From Tissierella praeacuta DSM 18095 (GTDB lineage Bacteria; Bacillota; Clostridia; Tissierellales; Tissierellaceae), in the NCBI RefSeq assembly GCF_900128955.1, contig NZ_FQTY01000005.1:1-64000 (forward strand): a DNA stretch of 64,000 bases, read 5' to 3'. Position numbers and translations under genes: made by a program. The stretch's first letter is position 1; each line of letters opens with the position of its first letter. The notes below the pieces were generated by a model. The model saw only the letters and a program-made list of their open reading frames with translations, made no database searches and had not been told where the DNA came from. Below are positions 43,867 to 53,320 of the stretch, piece after piece.

Positions 43867-44190
43867 AAAAAATCTACAATTGTTAAAGAACCATTATAAT
43901 TAAACCTATAATTAGGTAAAAAACAAATGCTCTTTTCTGAGAAAAATCGAATCAGAAAGGAGCATTTCTATTAGAATTTTATCTCTTATAAACATATAAA
44001 CAAATATCTTATTGCCTAATATTATATGACTTTTAGACAAAGATAAATTTATTTATGGATTACTATGGTTTTTATGAATATTCTTATGAAGATTATGGGA
44101 TTTGTTTATGAAGTTCATTAATAATCCCAATATTGTAACTATTTTGTATCTCCTTATTTATCAAATTATTGTATAATTTAGTAAAAGGAG
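43867..44190 (+). terminator. Intergenic region with a weak terminator after pepA
   Basis: At 43925-43967 AAATGCTC-TTTTCTGA pairs with TCAGAAA-GGAGCATTT around a 12-nt loop, but the T run after it is poor. I see nothing else in the remaining 220 bp apart from the AT-rich region before the next gene. Confidence 0.5.
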
Positions 44191-44196
44191 ATGATA

Positions 44197-45087
44197 ATGG
44201 TGAAAAATAAAAAGTTATTTTTTATAGTAAGTTTAATTTTATCTTTTTCTTTAATATTTTCAGGTTGCGGTGCAAAAAACTCTGAGTCATATGATATGGC
44301 TACTGAAGATATGGCTCCAACTGAACAATGGCGGGAAATGGATAATAATAAGAATGAAGAATCTAAAGGGAAATATGGTGCAACGGAACCTGAAAAGATT
44401 ATTACTACAATATCAATTTCTATGCAAACTAAGGAATTTGTAGATACTACTAATAAACTAACTGCAATTATAGAAAAACATAAAGGATATGTTGAGAACT
44501 CTAATATCTTTCATAATAATTATTATAACTCTACTAGACCAAAATACTCTGAATATACTATAAGAATTCCAAAGGAAAATTTAAATCAGTTTGTTATAGA
44601 TTTAAAAGAAATTGGAAATATTATCTCTGAAAATACTTCTAAAGTAGATATTACTAAACAATATAAAGATACTGAGTCCAGATTAAAAGTCTTGGAAATT
44701 AAGGAAGGAAGAATACTTGATTTACTAAAGAAAGCTGAAAAGATGGAAGATATTATAGCCCTTGAAGACCAATTAAGTAATATAATCTATGAAAAAGAAA
44801 ATTTAACTGCTAATATAATAGATATGGATGATAAAGTGGATTATAGTACCGTTCAATTTCAGCTTGAGGAAGTAGCAAAATTAATCCCTAGCGAAAATAT
44901 AAAAACTCCATTCTGGACTAAGATAAGAAATGCCTTTAAAAATTCAATGTATTTTTTCACTGATAATATTGAAAATCTTATTATATCTTTTATATATTTC
45001 CTTCCTTATGGACTAATTATAGGCGTATTGGTTTATTTGGTATGGAGATTTATAAAGAAAAAAAGAAATAATATACCTAAGGAATAG
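44197..45087 (+). CDS. DUF4349 lipoprotein
   Basis: This 296-residue lipoprotein has an N-terminal signal ending in lipobox FSGC. A DUF4349 domain follows (about 60-235), with SMQTKEFVDTTNKLTAIIEKHKGYVE and YTIRIPKENLNQF. A coiled-coil segment lies near 160-215 and a C-terminal transmembrane helix near 265-285 ends in a basic tail. The family function is unknown. I chose ATG 44197 because AAAGGAG lies 6 nt before it; the ATG at 44191 abuts the site. Confidence 0.9.
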   Translation: MVKNKKLFFIVSLILSFSLIFSGCGAKNSESYDMATEDMAPTEQWREMDNNKNEESKGKYGATEPEKIITTISISMQTKEFVDTTNKLTAIIEKHKGYVENSNIFHNNYYNSTRPKYSEYTIRIPKENLNQFVIDLKEIGNIISENTSKVDITKQYKDTESRLKVLEIKEGRILDLLKKAEKMEDIIALEDQLSNIIYEKENLTANIIDMDDKVDYSTVQFQLEEVAKLIPSENIKTPFWTKIRNAFKNSMYFFTDNIENLIISFIYFLPYGLIIGVLVYLVWRFIKKKRNNIPKE

Positions 45088-45088
45088 A

Positions 45089-45116
45089 AAAAAGCAAGGA
45101 CTTGTCCTTGCTTTTT
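45089..45116 (+). terminator. Terminator after the DUF4349 gene
   Basis: AAAAAGCAAGGA pairs with TCCTTGCTTTTT. Closely related stems recur at 47212 and 48841. Confidence 0.85.
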
Positions 45117-45263
45117 CTAAATACATTAAAAGTGAATTTATATAGTCTTACTTATTATCTTACGATAGAAAAAGCAAAATCAATTACGAATATGCATATA
45201 CAGACTTATATCCATGGTTTATTATTGACTAATCAAAATATTACCTGCCAAATTTAATAATCC

Positions 45264-46976
45264 TTAGGATATTTTAAACTTTCTTACCATATCATTAAGA
45301 CTTTCTGCTAATTTAGCTTGATTTACGGCAGTCATAGCTATTTGTTCTGTTCCTAAAGCTATTTCATCCATCCCCTCAGATATATATACTGTATTGTCAC
45401 TTGAATCTTCAGCATTTTTAGCTAAACCTTCTACTACTTGACTTAATTCATTCATAGTAGCTGTTATTTCTTGTGTCATTGCAGCAATATCCTCAGACAT
45501 ATTACTTATAAAGTTTGAATCCTCTACATTATTATCCAATGTAGTAAAAAATGCATCATAATCTTTCATTACTGTATCATCTATAAACTCCAATATCTCC
45601 TCAGCATTATCAGATAAATTCTTAGTGGCTTCTTGAACCCTTAAAATTGTACTTTCTATTATTTGAACAGTTTCTGATGATTGCTCCGCTAATTTCCTTA
45701 CTTCTTCTACAACTACTGCAAATCCCCTACCATTCTCACCTGCCCTAGCTGCTTCTATAGCTGCATTTAAAGCCAGTAAATTTGTCTGCTCAGCAATGGA
45801 TGATATTATTTCTGCCATAGTTTTTATTTCCTCTACTACCCTAACATCTTCAATGGCCTTTAAAATACTTCTTTCTTTTTCATTATATAATCTTACGGCT
45901 ATATCTCTAGATTCACCACTTATATTTTTAGTCTTTATAGCCTTATCTTTTATTTCATATGCCTTATTATTTCCATCAGAAGCACTTGAAGCAAGCATCT
46001 CCATTCTTGAAGTTACCTCTTCCAAAGAAGCTGACATTTCTTCAGTTGAAGCACTTGTATCTTGCATTCCTTGTGCTATCCCAGTTGTAGAATCGTTTAT
46101 CTCAATGAACTTTGCACTAAGCTCTTCAATTGTAGCTGAAAGTTCTTGACTTGAAGCACTTAAATCCTGTGATTTACCCATTACAATTCTGATAATATCT
46201 TTTAAGTTATCTTGTATATTTTTCATAGCTCTTATTGTAATGCCAAACTCATCTTTTCTACTATCATTAATATCCTGAGTAAGATCATAACTTGCTAAAG
46301 CTTCTGAATAATTTTGTATTCTTTTTAGTACAGTTACTACACTTTCTGACATATATATGCCCATAAAAATAGTTACCATTAAAGAAATAATAAGTATTAC
46401 ATTAACCATATGTTTAGAATTATTAAAAATTTCTTCATTTTTCATCTTAATTTCTTCTGAACTATTTTGATTCATATTAGTAATTTTGTGCAACTCATTT
46501 ATTACTATATCTTTAATTTGTATACTCTCCTTATATTGTCGCTGAGCAATTTCATGTTTTTCTCCTCGTCTTGATTCAATTATAGAATCTGCACTTCCCT
46601 TATACAGATTATAGTTAGCTTTTAAAACATTAAAAATCTCTTCTTCTCCTTCAAGATAATCAAATTCACTATTCTCATATTCAAAAATTAATCTATCACT
46701 ATCCTTAAATAATGACTCAATATTTTCAGAATACTTCTCATTTGCTTGAAAACCTACATCATATGCTATAGCTTGTAAATCACCTCGAACTTCCAATAAG
46801 TTCTTCTCCAAATTACCTAATCTTATTAATTCTTCTATATTATGATCACTTATTTTTTGATTCTCATTTATTACCTTTAATTTACTTAAAGATAAATAAT
46901 TCGAACTAGCTGATATTAGAATTATAATTAAAAATGCAATCAAAAATTTAACCCTTACTTTAACATCTTTTAACAT
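45264..46976 (-). CDS. Methyl-accepting chemotaxis protein 2
   Basis: This 570-residue receptor has the same layout as receptor 1: transmembrane helices near 10-28 and 190-210, a helical sensor, a HAMP region and a signalling hairpin with [22 protein letters not shown] near 395-415. Sequence similarity between the two signalling domains, and their spacing, suggest a duplicated pair. The start has AAGGATGTG. Confidence 0.95.
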   Translation of the reverse strand: MLKDVKVRVKFLIAFLIIILISASSNYLSLSKLKVINENQKISDHNIEELIRLGNLEKNLLEVRGDLQAIAYDVGFQANEKYSENIESLFKDSDRLIFEYENSEFDYLEGEEEIFNVLKANYNLYKGSADSIIESRRGEKHEIAQRQYKESIQIKDIVINELHKITNMNQNSSEEIKMKNEEIFNNSKHMVNVILIISLMVTIFMGIYMSESVVTVLKRIQNYSEALASYDLTQDINDSRKDEFGITIRAMKNIQDNLKDIIRIVMGKSQDLSASSQELSATIEELSAKFIEINDSTTGIAQGMQDTSASTEEMSASLEEVTSRMEMLASSASDGNNKAYEIKDKAIKTKNISGESRDIAVRLYNEKERSILKAIEDVRVVEEIKTMAEIISSIAEQTNLLALNAAIEAARAGENGRGFAVVVEEVRKLAEQSSETVQIIESTILRVQEATKNLSDNAEEILEFIDDTVMKDYDAFFTTLDNNVEDSNFISNMSEDIAAMTQEITATMNELSQVVEGLAKNAEDSSDNTVYISEGMDEIALGTEQIAMTAVNQAKLAESLNDMVRKFKIS

Positions 46977-47211
46977 TTACAACACATCCTTATCTTTAGT
47001 TTTTTTATTAATTTTAAATTATAATAATTTGCCATTTAAATTGATACTCTAAAAAGTATCATAATTGCAATTAATTTAATTGTTTATTAATATGTTCGAC
47101 AAAATTCGAGTTTTCTTTAGTTAATTTCTCATTTATGCCATATTAAATAATAAATTAGCTTATAAATGTTTCCAATTTTATCTTCTAACTTCTTAAGGAT
47201 ATTGAAGGAAT

Positions 47212-47243
47212 AAAAAAAGCAAGGACTCATCCTTGCTTTTTTT
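47212..47243 (-). terminator. Terminator after the CZB chemoreceptor
   Basis: AAAAAAGCAAGGA pairs with TCCTTGCTTTTTT, 13 nt after the stop. Confidence 0.85.
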
Positions 47244-47255
47244 TATTCCTTTTTA

Positions 47256-48698
47256 CTATTCTACAGATATAATAGATTTAATCTTATTTAAAATATCAGT
47301 CATTTCCTTGCTCTTATTTCTTGCTTCATTTAAGTACATTAAGGCCCCATCTTTATCCTCATCTTTTATTGCTCTTATTACATCATCACCTCTACTATGA
47401 AACTCATGATGGATGCTATCTATTCTTTTCCATATGTCTTTTATTTTTGGATCACTAACTATAATACTATTATAATAATGACCAAATGCACATCTATTAC
47501 CATCAGTTTGTATTGGTAAAACTTCCATATCATCTACCATTCCACTAAGTTTTGCTATCCAATTTTGATGAGAATTTAAAGCATTATTTACTATCTTTAA
47601 TATTTCTTCATTATTTAATGCATTTTTACCTCCAGATAAGGCTTGCATCATATCTTTAGTTGTTGTAGATAATTTATTATCTATATTAGCTATTGTAGTT
47701 GCATAATCCTTGCTTTTTAAAGCATATTCATTTATTTTAATTGTCATTGAGCTTAGTTCTTCAGCATCTCTACTTGAAGCATCCATTGCTGCATTTATTT
47801 CATTAGCAGAAATCTTAATTCCTTTCATAGAAGAAGTTATTTCTTTTATATCTTCTAAAGAATGGTTTAGCATGTCCACATTTTCTTCGATTGTACCCTT
47901 AACACTATCTATTTGTGAACTCATTTTCTGTGTAGAATTTATTGTACTATCCATACTATTCTTTCCATCGTTAGCTGTCCTTTGAATATTTCCAACAAAT
48001 AAATTCATGCCGTCTAAATTCTTCTTAGTATCATCTGCCAATTTCCGAATTTCCTCTGCAACTACTGCAAAGCCTCTACCATGTTCTCCTGCTCGTGCTG
48101 CTTCAATAGATGCATTTAATGCTAACAAATTAGTTTGATCTGCTATTTTACTTACTCCCTCTACTATCTCATAGATTTTATTAGTCATCTCAACTAGCTT
48201 GTCTATTTGCTGCTTCATTTCATGGGCATCATTCATTACATTTTCTTTAAGTTCCACTACTTCCATTAATTGTTTAAGTCCATCATGATTGCTACTTAAC
48301 AGCTTTTCAGACTGCGTTGATAAATCAGATAATACATTTGTAGCATCATTTATTGTTTCATTAACTTCATTCATACTAGCATTTGTTTCTTGAACTATTG
48401 CAACGTTGGATTCACTCAGGCTCGCCATCTCATTAGAAAATTCTACTAGATTTTCAGCTATATAAGCCATATTCATATCGAAATCGCTAATTGAAGCTGC
48501 TACGTCTAAAATATCCTTAGCAGAAACAGCCATTTGCCTTTCATTATTTAATAAGGAATTTATAGCCTTTAGTAATCTTTGATGAATTGGATAGTCTACC
48601 GTTGGCTCTATGGATTCATTTCCCGAAATTATATTTTCAATATGGGATATAATACATTCGGCCTCGTGACAGGGTCTTGATTTTTTTAATACAAACAT
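47256..48698 (-). CDS. Soluble chemoreceptor with C-terminal CZB domain
   Basis: This 480-residue cytoplasmic MCP has no transmembrane segment or HAMP domain. The signalling hairpin, [21 protein letters not shown], lies near 195-215. The C-terminal chemoreceptor zinc-binding domain (about 365-445) shows SHQNWI, the CxxGxxY motif as RCAFGHYY, and [10 protein letters not shown], giving the H-C-H-H zinc pattern. CZB receptors are known to sense zinc-linked oxidants or c-di-GMP-related inputs in some bacteria. The start has AAAGGAGCAC. Confidence 0.93.
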   Translation of the reverse strand: MFVLKKSRPCHEAECIISHIENIISGNESIEPTVDYPIHQRLLKAINSLLNNERQMAVSAKDILDVAASISDFDMNMAYIAENLVEFSNEMASLSESNVAIVQETNASMNEVNETINDATNVLSDLSTQSEKLLSSNHDGLKQLMEVVELKENVMNDAHEMKQQIDKLVEMTNKIYEIVEGVSKIADQTNLLALNASIEAARAGEHGRGFAVVAEEIRKLADDTKKNLDGMNLFVGNIQRTANDGKNSMDSTINSTQKMSSQIDSVKGTIEENVDMLNHSLEDIKEITSSMKGIKISANEINAAMDASSRDAEELSSMTIKINEYALKSKDYATTIANIDNKLSTTTKDMMQALSGGKNALNNEEILKIVNNALNSHQNWIAKLSGMVDDMEVLPIQTDGNRCAFGHYYNSIIVSDPKIKDIWKRIDSIHHEFHSRGDDVIRAIKDEDKDGALMYLNEARNKSKEMTDILNKIKSIISVE

Positions 48699-48840
48699 AT
48701 TTGTGCTCCTTTCAAAATATAAATTTATACACTTGCTTTATACATTAGTAAATATTTTATGATTAAATTATATCCAAATATAATGGAAGATTCATAGCTA
48801 TAGATACCCTGTTCCAAACATTTTAACCTGAGATATATTA

Positions 48841-48870
48841 AAATAGCAAGGTCATTCCTTGCTATTTTAA
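48841..48870 (-). terminator. Terminator of the riboswitch-controlled small gene
   Basis: TAAAATAGCAAGGA/TCCTTGCTATTTTA-type hairpin 28 nt after the small ORF stop, with a T-rich tail on the minus strand. It makes the small gene a separate transcription unit from the CZB receptor. Confidence 0.75.
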
Positions 48871-48898
48871 TACTGTTTTTTTAATTTATATTCTTTTA

Positions 48899-49066
48899 TC
48901 ATCCTAGCTCCTTCATAGCATTCATCTCATTATTTAAGTTAATCATTGGAATGGATTGCGAATATCCTTCCTTTGGATTTAATGGTTTTAGGAATATAGT
49001 ATTGTTACCCTTTAATATATAATCATAATTTATATTTCCTTTACTAACTCTATGTTTTCTTGGCAT
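48899..49066 (-). CDS. Unrecognised 55-residue protein under c-di-GMP riboswitch control
   Basis: I do not recognise this protein. It begins MPRKHRVSKGNINYDYIL and ends NEMNAMKELG. It is basic at the N terminus and more acidic at the C terminus, with no signal peptide, membrane helix or cysteine. Support for it as a gene comes from context: a GAAAGGAG site 6-7 nt before ATG 49066, a GEMM-I riboswitch directly upstream, an extended -10 promoter and a terminator after the stop. Such switches often control motility, adhesion or surface genes, so a c-di-GMP output protein is a reasonable but unproven idea. Confidence 0.75.
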   Translation of the reverse strand: MPRKHRVSKGNINYDYILKGNNTIFLKPLNPKEGYSQSIPMINLNNEMNAMKELG

Positions 49067-49080
49067 AAGAAACTCTCCTT

Positions 49081-49170
49081 TCGATAACTGGCTACCATCT
49101 TATTTCTAAGGAAGGTCCTTTAGTTTTGCGTCTTTAGTTTTCACTAAATTTGCCTTTATCAGTGGAAAGC
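49081..49170 (-). promoter_or_regulatory. Cyclic-di-GMP-I riboswitch (GEMM-I)
   Basis: On the minus strand the aptamer contains GGCAAA, a TAGTGAAAACTA stem-loop with a GAAA-type tetraloop, GACGCAAAACTAAAGGACC and ATGGTAGCCAGTTATC, which are the ordered conserved blocks of GEMM-I. A terminal stem GATAA/TTATC ends 3-4 nt before the AAAGGAG ribosome site, which suggests translational control. Confidence 0.9.
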
Positions 49171-49192
49171 ACCAATAAAATATTTTTATTTT

Positions 49193-49201
49193 TTTATTAT
49201 A
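49193..49201 (-). promoter_or_regulatory. Extended -10 promoter of the riboswitch transcript
   Basis: The minus strand reads TGGTATAAT, with TATAAT at 49201-49196. No good -35 hexamer is seen. A start near 49189 would put the whole aptamer in the leader. Nothing else is evident in 49202-49468. Confidence 0.6.
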
Positions 49202-49468
49202 CCACATTATTCTAATTTTTGCATAACCATTACTATTATTGTAAATTTATCCTTACATACAAATTCCTCCTATAAATTATATCCCAATTACTATGGTTTC
49301 TTTATAATTAAAGAATTAATTCCCGTTATAATTTCCCTTTGACTAATAACTTTAAGTCATTTTAAAATATATGGTTATCTCTAAATATAAATTTTAATAT
49401 ATTTTATAATTAATATCTATACCTATATTGCTAAACCATATATCATTATTTGTTATTTTTTTATCCCT

Positions 49469-50452
49469 TTATGATAAATGACAAGCCACCATATGACCCG
49501 TTTCCTTCTCAATTAACTCTGGTTCTATTTCATAACATTGTTTCATAGCATATTTACATCTAGTAACAAACTTGCAGCCTAATGGTGGATTAAGGGGGCT
49601 AGGTACATCCCCTTCTAATACTTTGATTGAGTTTTCTCTGACTATTCTAGGATCAGGCTCAAGAGCTGATGATAAAAGGGCTTGAGTATAAGGATGAAGT
49701 GAATTGTTATAGATTTCGTCACTCTTTCCTATTTCTATTAATTTTCCTAGATACATTACCCCTATTCTATGGGAGATATGTCTTACCATAGATAGATCAT
49801 GGGCAATAAATAAATATGTTAATCCCATTTCATTTTGTAAGTCCTCCAACATATTAACTACTTGTGCTTGAATAGATACATCAAGGGCTGATATAGGTTC
49901 ATCACATAATATAAATTCTGGATTAATAGATAATGCCCTTGCTATGCCTATTCTCTGCCTTTGTCCCCCACTGAACTCATGTGGGTATCTATCTAGATGG
50001 TTCTTTCCTAGTCCTACCTTTTCCAATAATTCTAAAGTTTTCTCCTGTCGTTCCTTTTTAGTACCTATATGGTAAACATCTAAAGGCTCTGAGATTATAT
50101 CCTTTACAGTTAAGGTTGGATTAAGGGATGAATAGGGGTCTTGAAATATTACCTGCATTTTTCTTCTATAAAATCTTAAATCTGACTCCTTTAATTTAGC
50201 TATATCCTTTCCTCTATAGAGTATTTCACCATCAGTTATATCAAAAAGTCTAATAATACTTCTGCCTGTAGTAGATTTACCACAACCAGATTCCCCTACT
50301 ATCCCCAATGTTTCTCCTTCATTTATATAAAAGCTTACATCATCAACAGCCTTTAAATATTGAACTTTCCTTAGTAAAGATGAACTTTTTACTGGAAAAT
50401 ACTTCTTTAAATTATTCACTTCTATTAACTTCTCTTTTTCTCTATTCTCCAT
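49469..50452 (-). CDS. oppF: Oligopeptide ABC transporter ATPase OppF
   Basis: This 327-residue ATPase has Walker A GESGCGKSTTGR (about 54-65), signature FSGGQRQRIGIAR and Walker B FILCDEPISALD. The C-terminal oligopeptide-transporter domain has CKFVTRCKYAMKQC, a possible Fe-S or zinc cluster motif. The ATG at 50452 is preferred because GGGAG lies 9 nt before it. It overlaps the end of oppD. Confidence 0.94.
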   Translation of the reverse strand: MENREKEKLIEVNNLKKYFPVKSSSLLRKVQYLKAVDDVSFYINEGETLGIVGESGCGKSTTGRSIIRLFDITDGEILYRGKDIAKLKESDLRFYRRKMQVIFQDPYSSLNPTLTVKDIISEPLDVYHIGTKKERQEKTLELLEKVGLGKNHLDRYPHEFSGGQRQRIGIARALSINPEFILCDEPISALDVSIQAQVVNMLEDLQNEMGLTYLFIAHDLSMVRHISHRIGVMYLGKLIEIGKSDEIYNNSLHPYTQALLSSALEPDPRIVRENSIKVLEGDVPSPLNPPLGCKFVTRCKYAMKQCYEIEPELIEKETGHMVACHLS

Positions 50453-51431
50453 AGTTTTCATCTCCCTTATCTAAAAGCCAGCACATGGCTTTATGGCTTT
50501 TTTCTCCATAGTATTTAGGTCGTTGTTCTTTACATATATTCATCATATAAGGACAACGTTGTGCAAAAGGACATCCTTTAATTTTTTTAGATAAATCTGG
50601 CGGATTCCCCTTTATGGGAACAAGCCTTTGTCTTCCTTTACTGTCTTTCTTTGGTAAAGATTGAAGTAATCCTTTTGTATATGGATGCATTGGATTATGG
50701 AATATATCATCTACAGTTCCTTCCTCCATAATAAGTCCTCCATACATAACTATTACTCTAGAGCATGTATTGGCTACTACTCCTAAATCGTGAGTTATCA
50801 AGATAATAGAAGTATCCATCTTTTCCTTTAAATCCATTAATAATTTAAGTATCTGTACTTGAATTGTGACGTCTAAAGCTGTAGTAGGTTCATCTGCTAT
50901 AAGCAGCTCAGGTTCACAGCTTAATGCCATGGCAATAATAGCCCTTTGCCTCATACCTCCACTAAACTCATGGGGATAGTTGTTATATCTTTCCTCTGGA
51001 GAAGGAATTCCCACCATTCTTAACATCTCTATAGTTTTATTTTTAGCATCAGATTTACTTAATCCTTGATGCCTTCTTATTACATCGGATATTTGAGTTC
51101 CCACTGTAAAGACTGGATTAAGTGAAGTCATAGGGTCTTGAAATATCATTGCTATATCATTGCCACGAATTTTCATCATTTCCTTTTCTGTCTTATTTAC
51201 TAGGTTTTCTCCTTTGTAAATAATTTCTCCATTTGTAATTTTTCCTGTTCCTTTAAGTAATTTCATTATAGACATAGAAGTAACTGACTTTCCACTTCCA
51301 GATTCCCCAACTACTCCAAGTACTTCTCCCTTTTCCAAATTAAATGAAACTCTGCGAACTACTTTAATTTCACCGCTATTATTAAAAAAAGAAACCTCTA
51401 AATCATTTAAACTTAATAAGGGCTCTTTCAT
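50442..51431 (-). CDS. oppD: Oligopeptide ABC transporter ATPase OppD
   Basis: This 329-residue ATPase partners OppF. Walker A is GESGSGKSVTSM (about 39-50), the signature is FSGGMRQRAIIAM and Walker B is LLIADEPTTALD. The C-terminal cysteine motif is CPFAQRCPYMMNIC. The start has AAAAGGAGAG. It follows oppC in the same operon. Confidence 0.94.
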   Translation of the reverse strand: MKEPLLSLNDLEVSFFNNSGEIKVVRRVSFNLEKGEVLGVVGESGSGKSVTSMSIMKLLKGTGKITNGEIIYKGENLVNKTEKEMMKIRGNDIAMIFQDPMTSLNPVFTVGTQISDVIRRHQGLSKSDAKNKTIEMLRMVGIPSPEERYNNYPHEFSGGMRQRAIIAMALSCEPELLIADEPTTALDVTIQVQILKLLMDLKEKMDTSIILITHDLGVVANTCSRVIVMYGGLIMEEGTVDDIFHNPMHPYTKGLLQSLPKKDSKGRQRLVPIKGNPPDLSKKIKGCPFAQRCPYMMNICKEQRPKYYGEKSHKAMCWLLDKGDENYGE

Positions 51432-51454
51432 GTTAAATCTCTCCTTTTCATTAC

Positions 51455-52300
51455 CTAATCACTATTTGCCTTAGGCTCAAATGCAACTCTAAATACATCT
51501 CCTAAAATGTTAAAACTAAGTACCGTAAGCAATATCAATATGCCAGGAAATAAAGCTAAATATGGTGCATCACCAATATATCCTTGAGCATATTTAAGCA
51601 TACTGCCCCAAGATGAATCTGGTTGGCGTACCCCTAACCCTAAAAAGGATAGAGATGATTCAGTCAAAATTGCATTTGCAATATTTAAAGTTGATGCTAC
51701 TATGACTGTTGGTAAGATATTTGGTATAATATGTTTTAGTATAATGATATTAGGTTTTTCTCCAATTACCTTTGAATATAGTACATATTCTCTTTCCTTA
51801 ACTGTTAAAGTTTCTGCCCTGACAATTCTTGCTATTCCCATCCAGCTGAATAGTCCTATTATAATTATAATATTTTGGATTCCAGGTTTTAAATAAGCAT
51901 TTAATATGAGTATCAGAAAAAATGTAGGTATACTCATAAGTATGTCTATACACCTCATAATTAAACTATCAACTCTACCTCCAAAGTAACCACTAATGGT
52001 TCCAACTATAGTTCCTATTACTGTGGAGATTAACATAGAAAGAAATCCAACTATAAGAGATACTCTCCCCCCATATAATGAACGAGCAAAATAATCTCTC
52101 CCCATTTCATCTGTACCAAATATATGCTCTTTACTAGGGAAACTTAAACTATTCATTACATCTATTTTATTGGGATCATAAGTAGATAAAAAGGCGAAAA
52201 TAGATGTAAGTATTAATATAGATATTATTATTAATGCTATAATTCCTAATTTATTTTGTTTTAGCTGATATTTTAAATTTACCTTTAATCTATTATTCAT
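51455..52300 (-). CDS. oppC: Oligopeptide ABC transporter permease OppC
   Basis: This 281-residue inner-membrane permease has five or six helices and an extracellular loop near the N terminus. The EAA-like coupling loop is YVLYSKVIGEKPNIIILKHIIPN. It ends with a typical SLSFLGLGVRQPDSSWG segment. The gene lies 2 nt after oppB. Confidence 0.93.
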   Translation of the reverse strand: MNNRLKVNLKYQLKQNKLGIIALIIISILILTSIFAFLSTYDPNKIDVMNSLSFPSKEHIFGTDEMGRDYFARSLYGGRVSLIVGFLSMLISTVIGTIVGTISGYFGGRVDSLIMRCIDILMSIPTFFLILILNAYLKPGIQNIIIIIGLFSWMGIARIVRAETLTVKEREYVLYSKVIGEKPNIIILKHIIPNILPTVIVASTLNIANAILTESSLSFLGLGVRQPDSSWGSMLKYAQGYIGDAPYLALFPGILILLTVLSFNILGDVFRVAFEPKANSD

Positions 52301-52302
52301 TT

Positions 52303-53253
52303 TTAATTCAACTCCTTAATCCTTGGATCTACAATGCCATATAATATATCTGATATTAAGTTCCCTATAATCAATATAAAGGATGAAAACATAGTAATTG
52401 CCATTATAAGTGGATAGTCATAACTAAATATTGACTTTATCCCTAATTGTCCCATGCCTGGCCATCCAAAGATAGATTCTGTAATAAATGCTCCTGATAC
52501 CAATCCTGGTAAAGACATCCCTAAAATTGTAATTACAGGCAAAATTGCATTTTTTAAAACGTATTTATATAATACTTCTCTTTTACTAGCTCCTGATGCA
52601 TATTCAACTATTACATAATCCTCTTTTAACTGAGATATTGTACTTGACCTAATGTACCTAGTAATTACAGCTATGTTTTGTAAACTTAAAACAATTGTAG
52701 GCATTATACCATGCCTTATTAAATCCCAATTGCTGTGTACTCCTATGGTTCTCATTCCTATACTTGGTAAAAGCTTTAATTTTAAAGATAGTACATATAC
52801 TAGCATCATTGCAAACCAAAAACTTGGTATAGAGATACCAAGATAAGAAGTAAAAGTAACTATATTATCAAATATTTTATTTTGATTTGCCGCTGAAATA
52901 AGACCCATTATAACTCCCAAAATCATAGAAATCACTAAAGAAGCTCCCATAAGTCCTAGTGTTGCAGGAAGTCTTTCAATTATTTGTGTTGCTACAGGTC
53001 TGTGATTTACTAAAGAGTATCCTAAATCACCCTTTAATGCAGACTTTAACCATTTTATATATTGTATATGTATAGGACTATTAAGTCCCATACTTTCCCT
53101 TATACTTTCTATTTGAACTGGCCCCATTTCAGGAGTTATATAAGCTTGTACTGGATCACCTGGTGCCAATTTTATAAGAAGAAATGAAACTATAGATATG
53201 GCAATCATCATGGGTATTGATTGAATCATTCTTTTTATAATCATTTTTACCAC
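52303..53253 (-). CDS. oppB: Oligopeptide ABC transporter permease OppB
   Basis: This 316-residue permease starts at GTG 53253 with AGGAGG 7-8 nt upstream. It has the N-terminal RMIQSIPMMIAISIVSFLL helix, PGDPVQAY and the coupling loop EYASGASKREVLYKYVLKNA. It is preceded by a strong hairpin that separates it from the substrate-binding gene, a usual way to make less permease than binding protein. Confidence 0.93.
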   Translation of the reverse strand: MVKMIIKRMIQSIPMMIAISIVSFLLIKLAPGDPVQAYITPEMGPVQIESIRESMGLNSPIHIQYIKWLKSALKGDLGYSLVNHRPVATQIIERLPATLGLMGASLVISMILGVIMGLISAANQNKIFDNIVTFTSYLGISIPSFWFAMMLVYVLSLKLKLLPSIGMRTIGVHSNWDLIRHGIMPTIVLSLQNIAVITRYIRSSTISQLKEDYVIVEYASGASKREVLYKYVLKNAILPVITILGMSLPGLVSGAFITESIFGWPGMGQLGIKSIFSYDYPLIMAITMFSSFILIIGNLISDILYGIVDPRIKELN

Positions 53254-53277
53254 ATAAATTCCTCCTAATATAATTAC

Positions 53278-53306
53278 AAAAGTAAACTGAAATTCAGTTT
53301 ACTTTT
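53278..53306 (-). terminator. Attenuating hairpin between oppA-like and oppB
   Basis: AAAAGTAAACTGAA pairs with TTCAGTTTACTTTT around a single base, with T-rich ends. It lies 15 nt after the substrate-binding gene stop. Confidence 0.75.
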
Positions 53307-53320
53307 GAGTTTAATTTAAA

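Noticed and set aside
43975..44160. Short tyrosine-rich frame (MDYYGFYEYSY...)
   Set aside because: It has about 18 codons, no ribosome site and lies in AT-rich spacer.
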